Shown here: piece after piece, positions 1 through 5,164 of the stretch
How the letters are laid out: each line of letters begins with the position of its first letter
Position numbering within the stretch: the stretch's first letter is position 1
Source of the DNA: DAIDKA01 sp036521075
GTDB lineage: Bacteria; Pseudomonadota; Gammaproteobacteria; Steroidobacterales; Steroidobacteraceae
NCBI GenBank assembly: GCA_036521075.1
Contig: DATDIL010000093.1
Location: forward strand, 1 to 5,164
DNA length: 5,164 nt
Direction: 5' to 3'
Notes under the pieces: model-generated
Seen by the model: only the letters and a program-made list of their open reading frames with translations
The model's database searches: none
What the model was told of the DNA's origin: nothing
Position numbers and translations under genes: made by a program

Positions 1-1370
1 CGTTCCCACAGGCCCAGCGCCAGGTTGCGCAGCGTCGGCCATTTGTATTCGGGCAGCTCGAGCATGAGCGGGTGGTAGTCACCGCGCATGAAAATGCGCT
101 TGATGGCAAAGGCCACGACCATCGCGCCCACGACCCCGACCAGATACAGGACGAACAGCGTCATGCCCTGCAGATTGAACGGTCCTATCATGCGCCGCGG
201 GATAAAGGCGCCGATCAGCAGCGTGTACACGGGCAGTCGCGCCGAGCAGGTCATCAGCGGGGCGATCATGATGGTCGTGAGTCGGTCACGCGCCGCCGGA
301 ATCGTGCGGGTTGCCATGATGCCGGGGATGGCGCAGGCGAAGCTGGACAGCAGCGGGATGAAGGCACGGCCGGAAAGCCCGACCTTGCCCATGAGCCGGT
401 CCAGCAGGTAGGCGGCGCGCGGCAGATAGCCTGAATCCTCCAGCGCCAGGATAAATGCGAACAGGATCAGGATCTGCGGCAGGAACACCAGCACGCTGCC
501 CGCGCCCGCAATGACGCCATCGACCAGCAGGTGGCGCAATGGGCCATCATTCATGTGCATGCCCAGCCATGTGCCCACATCGGCCATGCCGTGCTGTACG
601 GCGTCCATGGGCCATTTTGCCCAGCTGAAAACGGCCTGGAACATCAAGAACAGTACGACCGCCAGCAGCAGCGGCCCGCTGATCGGATGCAGTACCACGG
701 CATCCAGACGCTGCAGGATGCGCAATCGGACCGGGACGCGGTAGCCGATCTCATCAAGTATCCGGCGCACTTCGGACTGCGTGGCCTGGATATCCGCGGC
801 GCTGCCGCCCGTGAAATCGACCCGCCCGACGCTGCGCGGCGGGGGGGTGCGGTCCAGCAGTGCCACCAGGTCGCGCTCACCCCCCGGTCGGATGGCCACC
901 GTTTCGACGACCGGCAGGCCAATGGCACCCGACAGCGCCGCGCCGTCGAGACGAAAGCCGCGCGCGCGCGCCAGGTCGGACATGTTCAAGGCGACCACCA
1001 TGGGTCTGCCCAGGCGCTTCAGTTCGAGTACCAGACGCAGGTTGAGGCGCAGGTTCGTGGCATCCACGACGCACACAATCAGATCGGGAGGCTGTTCGGA
1101 GGCATGCCGTCCGAGGACGATGTCCCGGGTAATGGCCTCATCCAGCGTCGTGGGCTGCAGGCTGTAGGCGCCCGGCAGGTCCAGCAGCCGGTAGCTGCGC
1201 CCGCTCCTCGGGCCGAGGAAGCGGCCTTCCTTGCGCTCCACCGTGACGCCCGGGTAATTGGCCACTTTCTGGCGACTGCCCGTAAGGCGGTTGAACAGCG
1301 CGGTCTTGCCGCAGTTGGGAACGCCGACGAGCGACAGGGAGAGGCCGGCTGTGGCGGCGTCAGCACTCAA
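1..1370 (-). CDS. feoB: Ferrous iron transport protein B (FeoB), C-terminus cut off by window edge
   Basis: FeoB is an inner-membrane Fe(II) importer with a cytosolic GTPase domain fused to a membrane permease. My translation runs 456 codons from a TTG at 1370 without a stop and leaves the window. The GTPase motifs are clear: G1 GVPNCGKT (residues 16-23; N19 matches the Asn reported to bind K+ in FeoB), switch I NYPGVTVERKEG with Thr43, G3 DLPG (64-67) and G4 NMSD (129-132). A short helical spacer (about 165-225) leads to membrane segments near 233-249, 284-310, 364-390 and 403-425. FeoB hallmarks include LEDSGYLPRA (310-319), MATRT (352-356) and APLMTCSARLP (370-380). The pore-region motif reads ACAIPG rather than the E. 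coli-type GCNVPA. Full-length members are roughly 600-800 residues, so the last membrane part is missing. TTG is chosen because no ATG or GTG lies in frame nearby and the P-loop begins only 15 codons downstream. Family certain; exact start likely. Confidence 0.96.
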   Translation of the reverse strand, partial: MSADAATAGLSLSLVGVPNCGKTALFNRLTGSRQKVANYPGVTVERKEGRFLGPRSGRSYRLLDLPGAYSLQPTTLDEAITRDIVLGRHASEQPPDLIVCVVDATNLRLNLRLVLELKRLGRPMVVALNMSDLARARGFRLDGAALSGAIGLPVVETVAIRPGGERDLVALLDRTPPPRSVGRVDFTGGSAADIQATQSEVRRILDEIGYRVPVRLRILQRLDAVVLHPISGPLLLAVVLFLMFQAVFSWAKWPMDAVQHGMADVGTWLGMHMNDGPLRHLLVDGVIAGAGSVLVFLPQILILFAFILALEDSGYLPRAAYLLDRLMGKVGLSGRAFIPLLSSFACAIPGIMATRTIPAARDRLTTIMIAPLMTCSARLPVYTLLIGAFIPRRMIGPFNLQGMTLFVLYLVGVVGAMVVAFAIKRIFMRGDYHPLMLELPEYKWPTLRNLALGLWE

Positions 1371-1659
1371 TGGGGCAGGTGTCCTCGACCCAGATGTTCT
1401 GCGCTTCGCAGCGCCGCAGGGCGAATTGGGAGCTGCCGACGCGCACGACGAATGGGTCGCGGCCGGGACGCGATTCGGCGACCACCTCGACCCGCTCACC
1501 GGCACTGAAGCCCAGTTCCAGCAGCCGCAACTCCAGCTGGCTGACGCCATCCGTGACCGAGCCCACCGCCACGATGGTGGCGGCCATCCCCGGGCGCAGC
1601 TGGCTCAGGGAGGTCGGCACCGCCGTATCGACGGACTGGCTTCGAACCGCAGTATCCAT
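1360..1659 (-). CDS. feoA: Ferrous iron transport protein A (FeoA)
   Basis: FeoA is a small cytosolic protein with an SH3-like fold that is needed for, or modulates, FeoB-dependent Fe(II) uptake. The 99-residue product has the family pattern: LSQLRPGMAATIVAV (18-32) at the start of the domain, RLLELGFSAGERVEVV (45-60), then DPFVVRVGSSQFALRRCEA (68-86). FeoA proteins are usually about 75-85 residues. The excess here is an N-terminal leader of about 16 residues in which DTAV occurs twice (2-5 and 11-14). Starting at Met25 would cut into the domain, so the ATG at 1659 is preferred. No good Shine-Dalgarno sequence precedes it; the uvrA stop TAG lies 3 nt upstream, so translation is probably coupled to uvrA. 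The gene overlaps feoB by 11 nt. The adjacent, co-oriented feoB confirms the assignment. Confidence 0.95.
   Translation of the reverse strand: MDTAVRSQSVDTAVPTSLSQLRPGMAATIVAVGSVTDGVSQLELRLLELGFSAGERVEVVAESRPGRDPFVVRVGSSQFALRRCEAQNIWVEDTCPIEC
1382..1386 (-). promoter_or_regulatory. Probable ribosome binding site of feoB
   Basis: On the minus strand GAGGA lies 11 nt upstream of the proposed TTG start, inside the last codons of feoA. The spacing is slightly long, but it is the only purine-rich Shine-Dalgarno-like sequence nearby, and it supports TTG as the start together with translational coupling to feoA. Confidence 0.5.
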
Positions 1660-1662
1660 GGC

Positions 1663-1710
1663 CTAAGTATCATGAGAACCGTTCGCATTTGCAATGTCAT
1701 CATATTGTAA
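1663..1710 (-). other. AT-rich tail of uvrA directly upstream of feoA
   Basis: These 48 bp contain 17 G or C bases (about 35%), far below the GC-rich surroundings. They encode the last residues and stop of UvrA, beyond the conserved part of the family. On the minus strand, TTGCAA and GATACT are 17 nt apart (each 4/6 to the sigma70 hexamers), but a start at the usual distance would leave almost no leader before the feoA ATG. No convincing Fur box is visible. It may be an internal promoter or regulator site for feoAB, or simply an unconstrained tail. Confidence 0.3.
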
Positions 1711-4563
1711 AGGCTTGGGCTTCGGGCGCCCCGCCCGCAGCAGCGCCTTGAGGTACGCGCCGGTATACGAGTTCTGGCTGGCCGCCACCGCCTCGGGGGT
1801 GCCGGTCGCGACGATTTGGCCGCCGCCCGCGCCTCCTTCGGGCCCTAAATCGATCAGGTAATCCGCGGTCTTGATGACATCGAGATTATGTTCAATGACT
1901 ACGATGGTATTGCCCTCATCCCGCAAACGGTGCAGGACCCGCAGCAGCTGCTCAATGTCGGCGTAATGCAGGCCGGTCGTCGGCTCGTCCAGGATGTACA
2001 GCGTGCGCCCCGTCGCGCGCTTGGCTAACTCCCGCGCCAGTTTCACCCGCTGCGCCTCTCCGCCCGACAGCGTCGTGGCGTTCTGGCCCAGGCGCACGTA
2101 TGACAGGCCGACGTCGTTGAGCGTTGCCAGCTTGCTCGCGATGGTCGGCACGTTGGTCAGGAACCGCAGCGCATCCTCGACGGTCATCTCCAGCACTTCG
2201 TGGATGTTCTTGCCGCGGTAGCGGATGTCCAGGGTCTCGCGGTTGTAGCGCTGGCCCTTGCACACATCGCAGGGCACATACACATCCGGCAGGAAGTGCA
2301 TTTCCACCTTCAGCACGCCATCGCCCTCGCAGGCCTCGCAGCGGCCACCCTTGACGTTGAAGCTGAAGCGACCAGCGTCGTAGCCGCGCGCGCGACTCTC
2401 GGGCACGGCGGCGAACAGTTCGCGCAGCGGCGCGAACAGGCCCGTATAGGTGGCCGGATTCGAACGCGGCGTGCGCCCGATCGGGCCTTGATCGATATCG
2501 ATCACCCGGTCGATGTGTTCCAGACCTTCGATTTTGCGACACGGCGCTGCCTCGCGGGGGCTGCCGTTCAGATGCGCCGCGGCGTGATTGAACAACGTGT
2601 CGTTGATCAAGGTGGACTTGCCCGAGCCCGATACACCCGTCACGCAGGTAAACAGCGCCAGCGGAATCTCCACATCGACATTGCGCAGGTTGTTGCCGGT
2701 CGCACCGATGATTCGCAGGCTGCGGCCGGGGATCCGCGGTGTGCGCTGTCCGGGGACCTTGATGCCGCGCGCACCGCTCAGGTACTGGCCGGTGAGCGAG
2801 GCCGGATTGCGCTTGATCTCATCGGGCGTGCCGCTGGCGACGATACTGCCGCCATGCACACCCGCGCCCGGACCCAGATCCACGACGTGGTCCGCGGCCA
2901 GAATCGCCTCGGTGTCGTGTTCCACGACGATCACCGTATTGCCGGTGTCGCGCAGCGCGGCCAAGGTATCGAGCAGGCGCGCATTGTCGCGCTGGTGCAG
3001 GCCGATCGAGGGTTCATCCAGGATATACATGACACCCGTGAGACCCGAACCGACCTGGCTGGCCAGGCGGATGCGCTGGGCCTCACCGCCCGAGAGGGTC
3101 TCGGCGCTGCGATCCAGGGTCAGATAGTCCAGTCCGACATCCTTGAGGAACGCCAGCCGATCGCCCACATCCTTGAGAATCCGCGCGGCGACTTCTGCGC
3201 GCCAGCCGGGCAGCTCAAGGCCGCGCAGCGTTGCGAGGGCATCGCCCACCGACAGATGCGCGAGCTGCGGCAGCGTGTACTCGCCGACGAATACAAACCG
3301 TGCCGTGCGATTCAGGCGCGAGCCCGCGCAGTCCGGACACGGCTGGGTGCCCAGGTACTTCGCGAGCTCCTCGCGCACGCGCGGGGATTGCGTCTCGCGA
3401 TAGCGGCGCGCCAGGTAGGGCATGAAGCCTTCAAACGTGTGGCGCTTGCGCGACGTGCGGCCGTTGGCCTGCAGCTGCCGGAATTCGATCGACTCACCGC
3501 CACTGCCATCCAGCAGCACCTCGCGGATTTTCTGCGGCAGATCCTCCCAGGCGGTCTCCACGTCGAAGCCATAATGACGGGCGAGGGAGTCTGCAATCTC
3601 CATGTAATGGGTGTTGTTGCGGTCGCGTCCGCGCACCGCGCCGCCGGCCAGCGACAGGGAGCCGTTGGTGATGATGAGTCGTGGATCAAAGAACTGCTTG
3701 ATACCCAGTCCGTCACAGCTGGGGCAGGCCCCGGCCGGGTTGTTGAACGAAAACAGCTTCGGTTCCAGCGGCGGTACGCTGTAGCCGCATACCGGGCAGG
3801 CGTGACGGCTCGAGAACACCACCACCTCCTGTCCCCCCGGGGCACTTCCCGGCAGATACAGCAGATGGGCAAGACCGTCCGAGAGACGCAGCGCCGTCTC
3901 GAAAGACTCGGCCAGCCGCGTGCCGATATCGGGGCGCACCTTCAGGCGGTCCACCACGACCTCGATGCTGTGTTTGCGCTTCGGATCCAGGTCAGGCCGC
4001 GCATCCAGTTCGTGGATGTGGCCGTCGATGCGCACCCGCACAAAACCCTGGCGCGACAGATCCTCGAACACCTGGCCGTGTTCGCCCTTGCGGTCACTGA
4101 TCAATGGCGCCAGCAAGGCGACGGGGGTGTCCTGGGGGAGTTTGAGGACCTGGTCGACCATCTGGCTGATGGTCTGGGCCGTCAGATCAATGCCGTGGTC
4201 CGGGCAGCGTGCAATGCCGGCGCGTGCGAACAATAAACGCAGGTAATCGAAGACCTCGGTGACGGTACCCACCGTGGAGCGTGGATTGTGCGAGGCCGCC
4301 TTCTGCTCGATCGCGATCGCCGGCGAGAGACCCTCGATGCTGTCGACGTCCGGCTTGTCCATCATCGACAGGAACTGGCGCGCGTACGCCGACAGCGACT
4401 CCACGTAGCGGCGTTGACCTTCCGCATACAAGGTGTCGAAGGCTAGCGAGGACTTTCCCGAGCCGGACAGGCCCGTGAAGACGATGAGCTTGTCGCGCGG
4501 CAGGTCCAGGTCTATGCCACGCAGGTTATGGGTGCGGGCGCCGCGGATGCGGATGTACTGCAT
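1663..4563 (-). CDS. uvrA: UvrABC excinuclease subunit A (UvrA), complete
   Basis: UvrA is the DNA-damage-sensing ATPase of nucleotide excision repair. As a dimer it scans DNA with UvrB, loads UvrB at lesions and is then released. The 966-residue product carries two ABC-type ATPase modules. Module I has Walker A GLSGSGKS (31-38), signature LSGGEAQR (490-497) and Walker B ending ILDEP (514-518). Module II has Walker A GVSGSGKS (643-650), signature LSGGEAQR (832-839) and ILDEP (857-861). Two zinc modules are intact: C256/C259/C280/C283 and C742/C745/C765/C768. A further CxxC is at C409/C412. The start MQYIRIRGARTHNL fits the family N-terminus, so the ATG at 4563 is secure although no strong Shine-Dalgarno sequence precedes it. 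E. coli UvrA has 940 residues. The extra length is mostly a C-terminal tail after about residue 942 (RAGRPKPKPLQYDDI...), encoded by unusually AT-rich DNA. Divergent from ssb; feoA follows after 3 nt. Confidence 0.99.
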   Translation of the reverse strand: MQYIRIRGARTHNLRGIDLDLPRDKLIVFTGLSGSGKSSLAFDTLYAEGQRRYVESLSAYARQFLSMMDKPDVDSIEGLSPAIAIEQKAASHNPRSTVGTVTEVFDYLRLLFARAGIARCPDHGIDLTAQTISQMVDQVLKLPQDTPVALLAPLISDRKGEHGQVFEDLSRQGFVRVRIDGHIHELDARPDLDPKRKHSIEVVVDRLKVRPDIGTRLAESFETALRLSDGLAHLLYLPGSAPGGQEVVVFSSRHACPVCGYSVPPLEPKLFSFNNPAGACPSCDGLGIKQFFDPRLIITNGSLSLAGGAVRGRDRNNTHYMEIADSLARHYGFDVETAWEDLPQKIREVLLDGSGGESIEFRQLQANGRTSRKRHTFEGFMPYLARRYRETQSPRVREELAKYLGTQPCPDCAGSRLNRTARFVFVGEYTLPQLAHLSVGDALATLRGLELPGWRAEVAARILKDVGDRLAFLKDVGLDYLTLDRSAETLSGGEAQRIRLASQVGSGLTGVMYILDEPSIGLHQRDNARLLDTLAALRDTGNTVIVVEHDTEAILAADHVVDLGPGAGVHGGSIVASGTPDEIKRNPASLTGQYLSGARGIKVPGQRTPRIPGRSLRIIGATGNNLRNVDVEIPLALFTCVTGVSGSGKSTLINDTLFNHAAAHLNGSPREAAPCRKIEGLEHIDRVIDIDQGPIGRTPRSNPATYTGLFAPLRELFAAVPESRARGYDAGRFSFNVKGGRCEACEGDGVLKVEMHFLPDVYVPCDVCKGQRYNRETLDIRYRGKNIHEVLEMTVEDALRFLTNVPTIASKLATLNDVGLSYVRLGQNATTLSGGEAQRVKLARELAKRATGRTLYILDEPTTGLHYADIEQLLRVLHRLRDEGNTIVVIEHNLDVIKTADYLIDLGPEGGAGGGQIVATGTPEAVAASQNSYTGAYLKALLRAGRPKPKPLQYDDIANANGSHDT

Positions 4564-4572
4564 GTCTCATGT

Positions 4573-4587
4573 GCGGGAAATTCCCGC
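4573..4587. repeat. Perfect palindrome ahead of uvrA
   Basis: GCGGGAAATTCCCGC is a perfect inverted repeat with 7-bp arms around one central base, lying 10-24 nt upstream of the uvrA ATG. It could be an operator. In uvrA mRNA it could also form a 5-bp GC stem (GCGGG/CCCGC) with an AAUUU loop next to the ribosome landing zone. I do not recognise it as a known regulator's site. Confidence 0.5.
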
Positions 4588-4639
4588 CCCAGTCAAAAGT
4601 GGAAAAACCGGTAAGCATACGCCGTCGCGTCAGGCCCGC

Positions 4640-4675
4640 CGTCCGTCTACACTATGCGGACGATATTGCGCATAG
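4640..4675 (+). repeat. Two overlapping inverted repeats in the ssb leader
   Basis: CTATGCG (4652-4658) and CGCATAG (4669-4675) form a perfect 7-bp inverted repeat with a 10-nt centre. A second dyad, CGTCCG (4640-4645) with CGGACG (4657-4662), has 6-bp arms and an 11-nt centre. They share bases 4657-4658, so as RNA hairpins only one could form fully at a time. The right arm of the first ends on the first two bases of the ssb Shine-Dalgarno sequence. They may be protein operators or RNA hairpins; no known family is recognised. Confidence 0.4.
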
Positions 4676-4680
4676 GAAGG
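4674..4680 (+). promoter_or_regulatory. Ribosome binding site of ssb
   Basis: AGGAAGG is a good Shine-Dalgarno match placed 6 nt before the ATG at 4687, and it fixes that codon as the ssb start. Its first two bases also belong to an upstream inverted repeat. Confidence 0.8.
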
Positions 4681-4686
4681 TCTGCC

Positions 4687-5164
4687 ATGGCACGCGGCAT
4701 CAACAAGGTCATTCTCATCGGTCACCTGGGTCAGGATCCTGAAGTGCGCGCCCTACCTTCCGGTTCAAGCATTGCCAATCTGCGCATTGCCACGACCGAA
4801 AGCTGGAAGGACAAGCAATCCGGCGAGTTCAAGGAACAGACCGAATGGCACACGGTCGTGCTATTCGGGCGCACCGCCGAAGTGGCCGCCGAGTACCTCA
4901 AGAAGGGCTCGCAGGTGTTCATCGAAGGTCGCCTGCGTACCCGCAAGTGGCAGGACAAGACCGGCAACGACCGCTATTCCACCGAGATCGTCGGCAATGA
5001 CATGCAGATGCTGGGCGGCCGGGGCCAGGGCGGCGGCCAGGCGGGCGGGGACGGCGCACGGCAGGCCTCGGGCGGGGGTGGGCGCGATGCCAGTCGCGGC
5101 GGCGGTGGGGCCGCCACGGCCCCAGCCAGCGCAGGTGGCGAATTCAGCGATGCGCCGGCGACCA
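4687..5164 (+). CDS. ssb: Single-stranded DNA-binding protein (SSB), C-terminus cut off by window edge
   Basis: SSB is the homotetrameric protein that coats single-stranded DNA in replication, recombination and repair and recruits partner proteins through its acidic C-terminal tip. The visible 159 residues begin MARGINKVILIGHLGQDPEVR, the classical start of the OB-fold. The DNA-stacking aromatics W40, W54, F60 and W88 are present, as are QTEWH (51-55), KKGSQVFIEG (72-81) and the closing MQMLGGRG (106-113). From about residue 110 the chain becomes a low-complexity linker of Gly, Ala, Gln and Ser. The window ends inside it at GGEFSDAPAT, so the expected acidic tip (DDDIPF-like) is not seen. Position 13 is His where E. 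coli has Asn (GHLG versus GNLG). Divergent from uvrA with a 123-bp gap. Family certain; co-regulation with uvrA is inferred. Confidence 0.97.
   Translation, partial: MARGINKVILIGHLGQDPEVRALPSGSSIANLRIATTESWKDKQSGEFKEQTEWHTVVLFGRTAEVAAEYLKKGSQVFIEGRLRTRKWQDKTGNDRYSTEIVGNDMQMLGGRGQGGGQAGGDGARQASGGGGRDASRGGGGAATAPASAGGEFSDAPAT

Larger units (their letters stand above)
4564..4686. promoter_or_regulatory. Divergent uvrA/ssb intergenic control region
   Basis: This 123-bp gap separates the start codons of uvrA (minus) and ssb (plus), so it must hold both 5' leaders and probably both promoters. In E. coli the equivalent region carries LexA-controlled promoters. Here no CTGT-N8-ACAG, GAAC-N4-GTTC or GTTC-N7-GTTC box can be read. 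Candidate hexamers are weak: TACACT at 4648-4653 for ssb, and TATGCT (minus, 4614-4619) for uvrA, neither with a good -35. Two perfect 7-bp inverted repeats and one 6-bp inverted repeat are present. The regulatory role follows from position; exact promoters are not resolved. Confidence 0.6.

Noticed and set aside
957..972. CG-alternating tract, possible Z-DNA or repeat element
   Set aside because: Explained by Ala/Arg codons in GC-rich feoB; nothing further supports a structural role.
1079..1366. 95-codon minus-strand frame starting with GTG
   Set aside because: It is an out-of-frame reading of feoB; shifting the frame gives the P-loop and G3 motifs, which this reading destroys.
531..1508. 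325-codon open frame on the plus strand
   Set aside because: Antisense to feoB and the end of feoA; the translation is Arg/Gln/Ala/His-rich with no recognisable motif, while the minus-strand frame gives clear FeoB.
1675..1710. Fur box upstream of feoA
   Set aside because: The best alignment by eye to the 19-bp Fur consensus matched only about 8 positions, too few to call.
2200..4236. 678-codon open frame on the plus strand
   Set aside because: It lies wholly antisense to the conserved uvrA gene, resembles no family I know, and is explained by few stop codons opposite a GC-rich gene.
4568..4596. TTGACT (minus, 4596-4591) as a uvrA -35 box
   Set aside because: At 16-18 nt spacing the -10 position reads GCACAT, CACATG or ACATGA, which are poor, and transcription would start at the ATG itself.
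4731..4967. 78-codon minus-strand frame within ssb
   Set aside because: Antisense shadow of the OB-fold region of ssb; no motif and no ribosome binding site considered credible.

Overview
The window is GC-rich, ordinary-looking chromosomal DNA carrying four protein genes and no visible mobile element, RNA gene or CRISPR array. The proteins point to a gammaproteobacterium: UvrA and SSB resemble the Escherichia coli proteins closely along their length, and uvrA and ssb are transcribed divergently from a short shared intergenic region, as in E. coli. The FeoB is a compact variant of the kind I associate with xanthomonad-like and related gammaproteobacteria. The genus cannot be fixed from the sequence alone.

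Layout. Positions 1-1370 (minus strand) hold the first 456 codons of feoB, a ferrous iron transporter cut off by the left edge. Positions 1360-1659 (minus) hold feoA, its small SH3-like partner; feoB starts inside the end of feoA at a TTG codon. Positions 1663-4563 (minus) hold a complete 966-residue uvrA, the damage-recognition ATPase of nucleotide excision repair; its stop codon is only 3 nt before the feoA ATG. Positions 4564-4686 are the divergent uvrA/ssb control region, with inverted repeats but no canonical LexA box. Positions 4687-5164 (plus) hold ssb, single-stranded DNA binding protein, cut off by the right edge inside its glycine-rich linker.

How the genes work together. UvrA and SSB belong to DNA repair and replication, and their shared intergenic region suggests linked control. 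The less usual feature is that feoA and feoB follow uvrA so tightly (3 nt gap, then an 11 nt overlap) that the three probably form one transcription unit. Fe(II) import would then be coupled, at least partly, to repair gene expression. No previously undescribed system is evident. The items worth checking are the uvrA-feoAB linkage, the dyads in the divergent promoter region, the AT-rich uvrA tail just ahead of feoA, and the variant FeoB membrane motif.
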